Assembly: GCA_025765615.1 (NCBI GenBank)
Contig: JAIVFJ010000274.1
Coordinates: forward strand, 1-64,000
Length of the DNA: 64,000 bases
Reading direction: 5' to 3'
DNA from: Zopfochytrium polystomum
Lineage: Eukaryota; Chytridiomycota; Chytridiomycetes; Chytridiales; Chytridiaceae
Shown here: in pieces, positions 1 through 10,830 of the stretch
Numbering within the stretch: the stretch's first letter is position 1
Layout: every line of letters starts with the position of its first letter
The notes under the pieces: model-generated
The model's database searches: none
The model's input: the letters and a program-made list of their open reading frames with translations, nothing else
Told to the model about the DNA's origin: nothing
Program-made: the position numbers and the translations under genes

Positions 1-59
1 GATTTGCAGTTGCGCCACCTTGAGCGGAGAAGGCGCCTTGGAGCCGCGGTTGGCACGCT

Positions 60-1135
60 GGGCTTGCCAAACGCTGAGGGTTGCGTGCAAGTACGGCCAG
101 TTTGAGAGTTTTGCAGTGGCTGCGTGACAACAACGTGGTCACTTCTTGGGAAGGCCTCGTCGCGCTTGCGGAATGCTCATGGAAACGTTGAGGTTCTCCG
201 TTGGTGGAGGATGATGTCAGACAAGTCGCGTCTGCATTTCCTCTCGTTACGCTTGCGAAGCCTACGGCCCGTGGTCAAGCCGAACTTCTAGAGTTTCTGG
301 TGGGATTGTGGAGTTGAGCGGCCGTCCAACGAGGCTGAATTTCCTGGACGCTGCTACGAAACGGCAACAGTGCGGTGTTTGAGATGCTGCTCAAGAGCGG
401 TTTCACGCCCGATGGCGAAGCACTTGTCGGCATTATCGAGCGTGCGTTCGAGCACAATCATCCGACTCTTTTACAGTGGCTGCACAGCAATGGGTTCCGA
501 TTGGAATTGACAGAAAGGATGGCGGAGGTTGGCGTGCCACTGTGGAAGGCGTTGAGGTCTTGGAATGGTGGAAAAACAGCGGGATTCCCTTCGTTTCGAC
601 GCTTCGCCGAGCAAGAGGGGAGTGATGCATAGAAGCCGACGCTGCCATCGTCTACTGAAATGGTGGGAAATAGCGGTTTTGATGTCGCGTTGCCAACCAG
701 TGTCGACGTGGCGTCCATCTTATCAGCTCCTGGACAAGACAAAGTGGATGCGCTCCAGTGGTGGTATGAGCAGGAAGCCAGTCAAAAACAGGGCTACTTT
801 TTAAAGCAAGCGAGCATGGTGTGATCAACAGCATGTCCACGACCGCGGACCTCAGCAATTGCGTTGCACGAATTGTCACACAACTACCACGCCCTTGTGG
901 CGTAAGGGGCCACTGGGTCCGAATTCATTATGCAACGCTTGCGGCTCGAAGTGGAAGCACGGGAAGATTGCCGCGATGGAACTTGCAAGATCTGGGAGTG
1001 GTTTAGAAGGAACGGTTTGGAAATGCCTGCGGTGTGGCTGAACAGCGGGGCTCCGCAAATGAAACGCTTTGTCGTCGAAGCAAATCATTATTTGAAACGT
1101 CTCCGACAAGTGACCCAAATGCTCAGAGTGTGCTG
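60..1135 (+). pseudogene. Broken LWW-repeat (ankyrin-like) gene ending in a GATA-type zinc finger
   Basis: Pieces of a tandem repeat with the core L-x-W-W/L appear in changing frames: VLQWLRDNNV near 108, VEVLRWWR near 190, LLQWLHSNGF near 470, VEVLEWWKNSGIP near 553 and DALQWWYEQ near 744. They are followed at 859-960 by a clean GATA-type zinc finger with spacing C-x2-C-x18-C-x2-C (CTNC ... CNAC) and TPLWRKGP between the pairs. These repeats are common in chytrid proteins and behave like degenerate ankyrin units; GATA fingers bind DNA. At least four frame changes and several stops separate the pieces, so this is a decayed gene or a badly sequenced one. The 5' end lies outside the window. Compare the intact LWW gene at 14202-15170. 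Confidence 0.6.
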
Positions 1136-1479
1136 AAGAAATCTCCCTTCCCGTTGCTTCAATAAAATCGTTCTCTTATCTCTTGATCGCGATCAATTGA
1201 TTCCGTCTCATTGTCTGGGGATCATTGTACCAGTTGGCAACCTCATACCTATCGTCGGCCGCATCCGCCGACGGTGCTTGGTTCGCACTACAGGGGTTCT
1301 ACGTGGCGCGAAAGTCGCCAAGCACCAACCAACCGAGTAACAGTTTTTCACATTGTGCTCAGACGGAGCGGAACAAAGCTTTGAGACGCAGGAGATCAGT
1401 AAATGCGGTATCCCCCCACCCCTCGTCCTCGATTGCAATACTGTCGATCCGTACGTACCTCCCTGGCTCCGAGGGCTTC

Positions 1480-1990
1480 ATCCTCGCCACCCTGTATCGC
1501 CCACAGCGACACTCAAGCCCTTGCGCTCTTCTCGATCCCCTCGGCGTCTCTCGTCGCAGCCAGCGGCCGCGGGCTGGTCGACCTCCTCGCTTTTTTCCTC
1601 GCCAAAGTCAAGCCAATTATACCCGAAAAAGAAGACTTCGACACATTTATAAAGGAATGGGCACATCTTTGCCGCTGCAAAACTGAGGTCGAATTTAACT
1701 TGTCGTGGACTTTCGCCAACCACAGGGCGAAAATGGCCCGCCGCAGTTCGTTATCTCGAAAGGTGGTTGGATCTGAAAGAGCGCTTCGTGGAAGTTTGGA
1801 CAGATGCACACCTTCATTTCGGGCCCACCGCCACATCGCAAATCGAAGGAAACCAAGCATTACTTAAGAAATTCTTGGAGATTACGACAAACGACCTCCT
1901 CGGCGCTTTTGAGTGTATCAAGTGGCCCTCCATTTCCAATAGAGACGCGAAGGAGCAATTGTGTCAAAATCCTTCTCGTCCGGAAGGATA
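1480..1990 (+). pseudogene. FAR1/MULE-type transposase remnant
   Basis: The segment from 1750 reads RYLERWLDLKERFVEVW, then HLHFGPTATSQIEGNQALLK up to about 1950. This matches the conserved C-terminal part of FAR1/Mutator-like (MULE) transposases: YLe.tWl..KerFv.aWtd..lHFG..tTSr.Eg.H..LK. The preceding frame at 1580-1715 (DFDTFIKEWAHLCRCKTEVEFN) fits the region just upstream in that family and is offset by one base. No terminal inverted repeats were recognised. The catalytic DDE part was not found, so this is a fragment. It probably marks the edge of an old transposon insertion. Confidence 0.5.
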
Positions 1991-2116
1991 ATAAACAAAA
2001 AAACCAGGGGGGTGCAAAGTTCATAGGTCCGTTTAGCCGTACCTTTTTTTTGGCTGGTGGAGTGGGTTTCTCCGTCGACGTCATTTGTCCAACGCGCCAT
2101 TTTTCTCAACTTCTCT
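1991..2116. other. Short spacer between the transposase remnant and the ankyrin remnant
   Basis: Nothing recognisable; the two flanking remnants point towards each other. Confidence 0.4.
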
Positions 2117-4580
2117 TTACCAATCTCTCATTATCTTGCCTTTGCCACCGTCACTCGCAGACTTAGTTGCAGCAGCTGGCGTTGCTGCATTCTGCACACT
2201 CATGTTCGAATGACCTCTTCGTCCGAAGATGATGCCTGCCTTGGGGAAGGCCGGCCCCCGCCTCCAAAGGTGCTGGGCGCTTCTGGGCAGTGCGCCCAGT
2301 TGCCTTGCTTCCACCATCGTTACTGCTGGTGGTGTTTTCACCGACTCAGATGGACTACTCGCCGTGCCGCCAACCTCAACCAGCCCTGTTGCCAGCCCAG
2401 GAGCCGCTTTGGCCGGTCGGTGGTAGCACCGTGCGTTCCAAATGGCCAGTTAAAGATGCAAGGTGCAGAGGTGTCCACTTGTCCTGGTCCTCAGCGTTCA
2501 CAGCGGCACCTTCCTGCAACAAACAACTTGACCACTTCCAAATGGCTATTCTGTGATGCAACGTGGAATGGGGCCCATTTATTCTCCTTCTCAGCGTTCA
2601 CAGAGGCACCTTCCTGAATTAACCACAACCACTTTAGCGTAACCTCAGCAATCACAGTTGCACCTTCGTGTAACAACTGCTTCACTACTTCCAAATGGCA
2701 TTTGAAGTTGCAAAGTGGAGTGGAGTGGACTTGCTGTTGTCTTCAGCATTCACAGTGACACCTTCCCGCAACAACCACTTCACCAATTTAAATGTCCGTT
2801 TTTGCAAGCAACGTGGAGAGGTGTCCTTCCAAATTCATCAGCCTCATCAATTGGCATCCTGTGAAGGGAGAAACCATTCAAGCATTTTCTCTTCATCGTG
2901 GGAGTGCGATAAAACCTCTTATTTTGTAGTGTCTTCTGTCTGAATATATCTGACTAAATTTTCTGTTGATTGATTAAATAAGTTTAACTGACCTGGCTAC
3001 CTTTCCAGCTGCTAATTGCAAGTGCGCATCTGTACATTCCTGCTTGAAAACCATATGCATCCACCAATTTTGGGTCTGCACCCATCTTGGGTAGGATCGG
3101 AACAGTTCACACAAATCCTCCTTTTCCTGCAATCATCAAAGAAGTCAGTAGTGGGGACAAGCTGCTGGGTGCTGTTCTTTTGCACATCATCGTGCCTGCA
3201 GAAAATCACAGAGCCCAAAACATACTCGCTGGGAATATTTTTGGCTTGTAAGCAGGCCACCAGAGACTTGCTGAGGCCAGCCCCACCGTTCAACTACAGC
3301 ACGTTGCCCACATTGGCAGAGAGGAGCCAGGTGTGCACATTCTTCACGTCCACATAGGCCTTCTCGGGCCTCGCAGAATCCACGGCAACATCCACAGGCT
3401 GGAGCCAATCCTTGAATTTGTCAACAGGCGTCTGAATCCAGCCCCGCAGGGGCAGGAGTCTGAACAATCTGGCGCTGCTCAATTTCCTTCACAAGAAAAG
3501 CAATCTGACCTTCCCACTCCTTGGTTCCAGGAGTCTTTCCTTCAAAATCGGTGTACAGCAATCTGAGTCGGGGTCAGGTGGTTTGTTTCACAGCAGAAAC
3601 AAATCAGAGAGTCGCTAACTTACTCGGCTGTGATTGCAATCACTTCTCGTTTGCAGCTCCACCTCTTTTCAGAAGTCGAATTGGCACTTGAGGTTTCCTT
3701 TGAGACCTGGCGTTCCTGATCTCCGTCAGGCAGTTGGGGCTCTTCTGCTTTGGGTTTCAGACAAAAATTAAGATGGTACCTGATACTCAAGGGTGAGGAC
3801 AAGGATGAAAACTTTACTGGAGTCAACCCCTTCAGCCATGGCCTGATCAATGGAACCAGACATGTTGTAAATACCCAACCAAATATCAAGGCCAAGGTCA
3901 AATCTTCAAAAATGCTTTTGATAGTAGCTTGACTGCCCCATCTTCAAGAATTGTCAGAATGTAAAGGACAAATTGTCCATTCAGCTTACTGATAGGACAA
4001 GAGTCCATCAAACACTTGTGCAATACTGGCACAGCAGGCTAGGGCTGGAGCTGGAGGAGCTGCGCCCAGGGGAACTCTAAATGGCTGAATTTGAAAGCGT
4101 CGCCTTGCTTTCATGTTGGATTCCTTGATCAAGTTCTCTGCATAAGCTCCAGCTTGTCTGACACTCTTCATCTCAGTCCCACTTTTCAAAAGAATATCAA
4201 TGTCTTGGTCAGAAAAAAGGTCTGTATGTTGGAGAATGAGAATTGATGAGCATGAAAGCAGAGATGACCTTACCTTCTCTTTCAGGTTTTCCAGTGTGGG
4301 AGAATCAAGCTGGGGAATCTGAATGGGTGCTTCATCAAGATACTGGACTTCAACCCAGTACCAAAGCTGAAACTAAGCCAGAAAGCATGGCTGATCTCAA
4401 CTACTGAAAAGGGATCCATTATAAGTACTGATGGCGAGAAGAACATAATCCAAGAATCAAGTTGGTTGGGAAGTGCTTTCTTTGTTGGGAGGAGACAAGT
4501 GCACTCACATTTTGGATGGAATCTGACTGGAGCGCAATGCGCAGCGGAAAAATTCATAAAACGTCTGTCGCTGTTGCATT
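2117..4580 (-). pseudogene. Decayed TIR-NACHT-ankyrin (NLR-like) gene
   Basis: Read on the minus strand from 4580 downwards. A short first piece may begin with MQQRQTFYEFF near 4575. Exon-like block 4368-4276 (YLDEAPIQIPQLDSPTLENL) ends at a gtaagg donor. The next block, from about 4225, reads DIDILLKSGTEMKSVRQAGA and leads into a TIR domain (about 4020-3470): VFDGLLSYQ, LDIWLGIYNMSGSIDQAMAE, SSKVFILVLTLEYQ, KSPNCLTEIRNA, IAITAE, LLYTDFEG. The Glu in NCLTE lies where TIR NADases keep their catalytic Glu. Then WLQPVDVAVDSARPEKAY and a P-loop LNGGAGLSKSLVACL (about 3420-3250) resemble fungal NACHT-type NTPases; the Walker A has Ser where Gly normally precedes Lys. About 2890-2380 gives ankyrin units: DEFGRTPLHVACKNGHL, VTVNAEDNSKSTPLHFA, DKWTPLHLASLTGHLE. 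One in-frame TAG (3294), several one-base shifts and the AT-richer base composition mark decay. The overall order TIR, NTPase, repeats is that of an NLR-type sensor. Confidence 0.6.
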
Positions 4581-5249
4581 TCTTGTTTGCAATATCAAGT
4601 TCTAACTGTCAATTTTGACAGATATGCCGTGAGACGGGCTGAGCCCAATGGAGTTGCTTCTATAGAGAAGTGGGACGGAAAACAGAGTGAGCAAGGTGAA
4701 AAGAAGCGAGTGGGTCTCTCCAGAGGTGAATCACAGAGGTTCAGAAAGATCTGGTTGTGGTATGAACGCGATTAGACAGAGTTTGCACTAAGCAACTGAA
4801 CAGTTTGATCCGTGGTGGTTGTGTTGTGTCAACTCATCTCGAAACCAAAAAATACAAAACCGGGCAAAACCGGGCAAATCTGTGTGTGATATCACGAGGC
4901 CTGAAGGGAAAGGAGTGGGGCAGCGCGGGCAAAGGGGCTGTTGATCCGCCGCCGTCAGTGTCGCTCCTGCGATTCAAGGCGGTTGTTAAGGTGGCGTGTT
5001 CTGGGTTCTGCCCGAAAGGCAGGATGCCGAATCCAAGGCCAGTACAACAGCGCTTACACGGAGCCCGCCTGAGCGATCAATAAGTCGTGCGGAGAAGGCC
5101 TGGTTTATTGTTGTTTTTGTTGTTGTCATTGCGCAGTGCGACGCGGCGACTACCCACCTTCAACCCCCCACCCGCCCCCCCAATTCCCAACAAAGCTCAT
5201 TATCCAAATCCCATCAGCAACACGGAGAGCAGGTCACGCCAGAAAGCTC
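4581..5249. other. Intergenic, no gene seen
   Basis: AT-richer to about 4900, then GC-rich. It should hold the upstream part of the TIR-NACHT gene and the 3' flank of the ART gene. A short direct repeat (accgggcaaa, twice) lies near 4860-4877. No supported coding signal. Confidence 0.4.
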
Positions 5250-8051
5250 TCACTTTTTCTTGCCTCCCCCACCGCCACTCGCTGGCTTGGCTGCACTCGC
5301 CGGCTTTGCTGCTGCTTGTTGTTGCTTCTTCGGCGCGGCAGCCTGCTGCTGCTTCGGTGCCGCAGTCGCCTGCTGCTTTTGCGGTGCTGCCTGCTTAGTC
5401 CCCTCCTGCTGCTTACCCCCGCCGCCGCCGCCGCCCGAAGCGGTACTAGTCGACCTCGCAGCTGTCTGCTGCTGCTTCTGGGTAGGCGCCGGCTTCGTTC
5501 CGCTGTTGTTTCCACCACCACCACTTGTGCGACCGCCGCCCGTGCTTTTCACAGCGGGGCTGGAGCTCTTACCGCCACCGCCACCGCCCCCCGTTGGTTC
5601 GCGCTGGGGTCGCCTTGGTACCGCCTGCACCGCCACCTTGCGTGCTGCCTCGAGCTGGAGTTGATTTCCCACCACCACTACCTCCGCCGCCAGCCACTGG
5701 TTTGCCGGTAGTACCGGCGGCACCACCGCGAGCCCCCGTGCCTTTCGCTACACCGCCGCCGCCACCTGCCCCCGCCAGCCTTGGACTGTCCTCCAGCACC
5801 GCCACCTCCGCGTGCAGGTGCAGAGGCTCTGCTGACAGTCTGGGTCGCGCCGCCTCCGCGTCCACCACCTGATGCCTTGCCACCAGCGCCGCCTGCTTTA
5901 CCTGCGCCGCCGCCATTCGCGCTCCCTCCACCACCGCCACGAGTCGCTGCGGTTGCCGCCTTACCCCCGGCTCCGGTCGTGCCGCGTTGTCCACCAGCGG
6001 AAGCCTTGCCAGAGGCTCCACTGGCTTTACTTACACCGCCACCCTTTCCACCTGCTCCACCCCCGCCGCCGCCACGCGTCTGCATTCCTCCGTTGCCTCC
6101 GGCCGCGGAAGTCTGGCCGCCTCCACCGGTACCGCCGGCGCTGCGTCCACCAGCAGCCTGCGTCTTGCCGTTGCCGGCGCCTCCGCCCTTTGGTCGCGCA
6201 CCAGCAGCCTTACTTGCAGCTCCGGCTGTTTGGCCGCCTCCTCCGTTCACACTGGCACCACGGCCGGCCGCTGGCGCCTTGCCACCGGCACCGCCGGTTT
6301 TCCCGCCTGACCCAGTCGCTGAAGCTTTGCCGTCTCCGACGTTACCACCAGCGCTGCGTCCACTAGCCTGCATCTTGGCGTTGCCGCCACCAGCTTTGCC
6401 TCTGGCGGAACCAGCGCCTCCGGCCTTGCCGCCGCCGCCTCCGCCCTTCGCTCCCGCACCGGCAGCCTTACTTGCGAGCCCGGCTGTTTTGCCGCCTCCT
6501 CCGTTCGCGCCGGCGCTACGGCCGGCCGCTGGAGCCCTCCCACCGGCACCGGCGGTTTTGCCGCCTGCACCAGTTGCTGTTGCTTTACCCCCTATCAGCA
6601 GCGCCGCTCGAACCGCGTCCTCCGGTCTGTATCTTCCCGCCAGCGGAGTTGCCCCCTTTACCAACGCCGCCGCCACCGCCACGGTTCGCGACCGCAGCCT
6701 TGCTACCAGCAGCGACCGCCTTGCCACCTCCAGCTGCCGCCTTCCCAGCGGCGGCTTCAGTTTTGCCACCGCCACCGCCGCTGCCCTTGACGCCGTTGCC
6801 GCTGCCGGTTCCAGCACTGCCGCGTGTCGTCACCGCCGCTTTTCCGCCAGCACCACCACCTTTGCCGCTGTCTTTGCCGCCGATACTGGCGACGCTAGCT
6901 TTGCTACCACGGCCGCCGGCGACCTTTGCAAGTACAGCCGCACCACCGCCACCGCGGGTCGCCGCCGCCGCCTTGGTGCCGGCCGCCGCTCCTTTTCCAC
7001 CGCCTGCCGGAGCCTTCCCATTGGCGCCGCCAGTTTTGCCGTCTCCACCGCCGGCGCTTTTGGCGGCTGCGGTTCCTCCCGCGCCGCGGGCAGTCCCCAT
7101 CGTCTTGCCGTTAGCCGCCGGAGTCTTTCCATTGTTTGCAATAGCTTTACCGCGAGCCGCCGTACCCTTTCCACCTCCCGCGGCAGAGCTAGCGCCCGCA
7201 GTTCCAGCTTTTGCAGGGCCGTCGCCGCCACCCGCTCTTGCCAGCGCCGGTGCCAGCACCGCCGCCGCCACCGCCGCGTGTCGTTCCCGCAGTCAAAGCC
7301 TTGCCGCCATTCAAGGCTCCTTTGCCACCTCCCGCTGCCCCCTTGACGCCAGCGGTACCGGTTTTGGCAGCGCCGCCTCCGCCACCTATCGTCGTACCCT
7401 TTCCACCTCCCCCGGTAGCCTTCCCGCGGGCGGTTCCAGCTTTTGCAGGGCCGCCGTCGCTACCGCCCCTACTTGGGGCAGCTCCAGAACCCCTGCCTGC
7501 GCGAGTCGTCCCCGCCGTCGAAGCAGTTTTGCCCCCTGTCAACGTTCCTTTAGTTTCGCCAGCACCGCCACCTCTGGGATCTGCGCCCTTGCCCCGTCCT
7601 GTAGCAGCCTTGCCGCCAGCGGCTCCAGATTTGCCGCCGGCGGCGGTTCCAGCAGCCGCGCCGCCCCCTTTTCCACCGCCGGTTGCCGTCTTGCCGTTGC
7701 TGGTGCTGACTTTGGCGCCAGCGGCGACGGCCGCACCGGCACCAGCATTTGGAGCGCGTCCCACAGCAGCAAGCAGCAGTCTTGCCGCCGCCGGCACCAC
7801 CGGCTTTTCCGTTTCCGCCGGCTTTGTCGGTACCCGCCGCCGCCAGCGCCGCGAGTTGTCGCCGCTGTCGACTTGCCGCCGGTCGTCGACGTCGTTCCTT
7901 TGCCACCTCCTGCAGCGGCACCAGTCGCCGCCATCTTTCCGCCGGCCGCAGCCGCCTTGCCGTTTCCGTTCGCCTTGCCGTCCGCCCCGGTATTGGATTT
8001 GACACCAGCGGCGCCCGATTTTGCGGCCTTACCGCATCCGCCTCCAGCTCT
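5250..8051 (-). repeat. 2.8-kb Gly/Ala/Lys/Thr low-complexity coding tail
   Basis: The minus strand reads as imperfect units such as GGGGKTAGAGGKAPAAGR and GGGKAAATRGGGG. The Gly/Lys pattern is kept but moves between all three frames, with changes near 7830, 7780, 7230, 6600, 5790 and 5600. The last 150 bases switch to Gln-rich blocks (QKQQATAAPKQQQAAAPKK) before GGGGGKKK-stop. The plus strand is also open, as Pro/Ala-rich sequence, over long stretches. The tail is attached to the ART 1 exon through a short intron. Confidence 0.6.
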
Positions 8052-8668
8052 GCGGGTAGAGGGTCTTTTTGGTTTTTGTTAGTTTCTGTTTAGATGACCC
8101 TTTCTCTCACCCACTAACCTCTCCTCCCAACTCCCTCAAAGAATAAAGGCGCGACGCGACGTACCGATCCGTCTCTTCTAATCAGCTGGCACGCGTCAGC
8201 GGGGATGTGATTCTTGACGAGCACCTCCTTGTTGATTCTCGCCCAACTCTCAGTCAGCCCGCCCGACCCCTCGGTGTGCTTGACCATGTCGACGTGGCCG
8301 CCGTCGTGGTAGCCGGGGATCTTGTTGGGGTCAATTTTGAGCACGCCGGCGCCATCGCCGTTCTTGTCGATTTTCCGGGCGTGCTTGAGGTTCTTGGTTG
8401 TGGAGATGTACTGGGAGTCGGTCCAGCCGTAGGTGTGGTCGGACGGGGAGCGGTGGGTTGCGCCGGGGGCTTTCGCGTTGAGGCCGTTCTCGCGCCAGGT
8501 GGAGGCTTCTTTGGAGTTTATGGCGCGGTAGAGGGGCCCCGTGGCGCTGGAACTGGCGCCGGGGCCTGGCTGAGCGGCGGCTGGATAATTGTGGAGTAAC
8601 AGGAGCTGGAGAACGAGGAGGGCGACGAAGAGGCATGTTGTGGAGGGGAGGCGTGTTGGTAGGCTCAT
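5250..8668 (-). CDS. Secreted ADP-ribosyltransferase-like protein with giant Gly/Lys/Ala tail (ART 1)
   Basis: Exon 1 (8668-8165, about 168 codons) starts with a signal peptide (MSLPTRLPST, then a Leu-rich core and PAAAQPG). It carries the marks of the enterotoxin-A/pierisin-type ADP-ribosyltransferase fold: LYRA (Arg on strand 1), SQYISTT (STS-like motif) and NKEVLVKNHIP (the ExE/QxE position, here Asn-x-Glu). Exon 1 ends at a gtacgt donor after IRRDGS. From about 8051 to 5250 the minus strand encodes a Gly/Ala/Lys/Thr-rich tail ending QQQAAAKPAS...GGGGGKKK-stop. The exon-2 join is one base out of phase compared with the paralogues at 16.2 and 17.3 kb, and the tail changes frame about six times, so the full protein is not resolved. 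The product is probably secreted; its target is unknown. A Met at 8689 is an alternative start. Confidence 0.55.
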
Positions 8669-8829
8669 CGGGCGGGGCTGAGGCGGCATATGAAAGGCGA
8701 CTTTGGGGCAGCGAGGATTTGCTTTTGATTGAAGAGCGAGAGGGAAAGTGATGCGTTCCGCTGAAGGCAAAGGCTGAGCCAAAAATTGATCGGTCCGAGG
8801 CGAGCCGGGCACGTATCAAGAAAAAGACA

Positions 8830-9060
8830 CTCCCATTTTATTAGCAGGTGAAGGGGACCCGTGGTGGTGGTGGTGCTGGTGCTGGAACTGACGGCGGGGC
8901 GTGGTTGTGCAGCTGGCTGGAGGATCAGGAGGGAAAGCGGATGCGTTTTTTCCAAAAGGCGAAGGCTGAGCCAAATAAAATAATTGAGGCACAACGGAAC
9001 TCGGGACATCTCGGTCCGAGGCTAGCCGGGGTAGGCACACGGACTAAAAAGGAAGCGTTA
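8830..9060 (-). pseudogene. Partial duplicate of the 5' end of ART 1
   Basis: Minus-strand sequence reads LILQPAAQPRPAVSSS, a Thr run, then GPLHLLIK. This parallels the end of the ART 1 signal peptide and the start of its mature part (NYPAAAQPGPGASSS, GPLYRAINS). The upstream DNA also matches: gcgaaggctgagccaaa and cggtccgaggctagccgggg recur at 8765-8815 as a near copy. The copy holds only promoter, signal peptide and the first residues; the catalytic part is absent. It lies directly upstream of ART 1, as expected for an unequal tandem duplication. Confidence 0.5.
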
Positions 9061-9176
9061 TAGGTTTCCGTAAAGCGAGCAAACGGGAACGGGGCCGTTG
9101 TCCAGAAAACATTATTAGCGTGTTTAATAATCAATGTTGTAAAATGAGGGCGAGGCCGTTCCGAGAGGGATCACCT

Positions 9177-9542
9177 TCAAAATCGCACGACCGCTACGGT
9201 CCAAGGGCGTGATGGATCTTGACCTTGCAGGGCGGATATCGCAGCCTGTCGTGGACCGTTGCGCATCAGCTTCATGATCGTTTGAGTTAAGTCCCTGTCG
9301 CAGAATCGATTGCAAAGTAAACAGGTGAAGTTACGACTCTTGTGCGACCAAGTCGGTGCCAAGTGGCTCTTGAAGGCCTGCCAGGAGCAGGAGAAGCCCG
9401 CTGCCGTGGGCGGCGAGGTTACTGAGGTTACCACGACCCAGTGGCGATTGCGCGTCACAAAGGCTTCGAGCGTGGGGTGCTGCTGGTACTTTGCGTAGCC
9501 GTCGAGCCTGGACAAGCGGGCGCCACGTCGTCGTCCTCGCAT
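9177..9542 (-). CDS. Hypothetical 121-aa protein
   Basis: An open frame encodes 121 residues, including TLEAFVTRNRHWVVVTSVTS and a central FTCLLCNRFCDRDL with two Cys pairs. No family recognised, no signal peptide, no TATA box seen. Residue composition looks coding rather than random, but there is no paralogue in the window. It could be a transposon-derived fragment or a chance open frame. Confidence 0.25.
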   Translation of the reverse strand: MRGRRRGARLSRLDGYAKYQQHPTLEAFVTRNRHWVVVTSVTSPPTAAGFSCSWQAFKSHLAPTWSHKSRNFTCLLCNRFCDRDLTQTIMKLMRNGPRQAAISALQGQDPSRPWTVAVVRF

Positions 9543-9659
9543 GGTCGGGTGGGTGGACTGAATGGCCCAGTCTAAAATTGAACCCGCCTCCCATGATGGG
9601 CTGAACTCACACAGATTTTTCTAAGTCCGATGTCACACACACAGCACACAGCGAAAAGG

Positions 9660-9660
<1 letters not shown>

Positions 9661-9737
<77 letters not shown>
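9661..9737. repeat. (GA)n microsatellite
   Basis: An almost perfect run of alternating g and a over about 75 bases, preceded by gatagata units. Confidence 0.95.
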
Positions 9738-9738
<1 letters not shown>

Positions 9739-10830
9739 AGGTCATGATTGATTGATTGAGTCGTGAAAACAATAATCCTCACCACCACCACCACAAGTGC
9801 GAACTAAGCTCTCTACACTCACACACCGGCATCCCGCACTGTGGGCCATGGCTCCGGTTTCTGCAGCTTTTTGATCCGTTTGTGCTGGGACACAGGGAGC
9901 CTGTTTTTGGCCCCCTTTTTGTGGTCCAGAGATACCATTTTTCATTGATTCTGGCCAGGGCAGTTTACTTGTGCACCTGTAGCCCATTTTCATGTAAAAT
10001 GGTACCTGGAGGTGCCAATATTATTGGCTCTGAGCATTTTTCAGTGATGTTCACATCATGGCTGAATCTGCCAGATTCACAGGAAGGCCCATGATGGCGC
10101 CGGGGCTCAGAATTGTCAGAAAAAGACGGTCTAAATCGATTTTTTGATGTTTCTGCTGAAGAGAAAGCGTTGGACTTTGTTGTTAAGTGGAATCTTTGCC
10201 TTACCAACCCTGGGCTGTCTTGCCTCAAGCCTAGAGTATAAAAATGGCGACTTCAACGAAGGGAAAATTCACAACGAAAAATAAGAATCTCATAGCCCAT
10301 ACTCCCCTCTCCTTCTTGAACTACTACCAGCACTACAAACAGGTTTCCCCCCACCTCCCTCCACAACATAAACCGCAACACACGTGCATCCAAACACGTG
10401 GGTGACGATCGGTGGCCGTCCCCGACAAGCCGCCAAACAAAGGCCCCAGCTCGTGCTTGCGGCAAACGCACCTGCATCTGCAGCTGTATCTGGCGGAGGA
10501 ACCGTCAGCGACAACGGCGGCTCGCTGTGCGGCAGCGTAGAAGGTGGAGGGGTTAGTATCGAGATCTTTGCTCTGCCTGATTTGAACGGATCATTGGTGA
10601 AGTTGAACATCAATACATACGCGTGAATTGGTATAGTGAACTTCCTTTATCGGATTGATGAGTACTGTATCTCGTTTTGGCGGCCTTGCTGGCTCTGAAG
10701 CGATTCGCGAGGACCTCCACGGACAGAAAAGAACTTTCGAAATCATGCTCATACATTGAAACTCTACTGGGTGCTTAACCCCAACAAACAAAGAAGAAAA
10801 AAATGGAAGGAAGAAAAGCAGCAACTCCCC
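9738..10830. other. Gene-poor stretch
   Basis: The first 500 bases are AT-richer with short open pieces on the minus strand (CSEPIILAPPGTILHENGL near 10050) that look like old coding sequence but match nothing I recognise. 10230-10800 has no supported gene; it carries the 3' flank of the next gene. No RNA gene was recognised. Confidence 0.4.

Noticed and set aside
5781..8093. Long Pro/Ala-rich open frames on the plus strand across the Gly/Lys tail
   Set aside because: They are the complement of Gly/Ala codons; the minus strand has a linked signal-peptide exon, an intron and a shared C-terminal ending, the plus strand has none.
9661..9737. CRISPR or tandem spacer array
   Set aside because: Simple (GA)n without spacers; the genome is eukaryotic.
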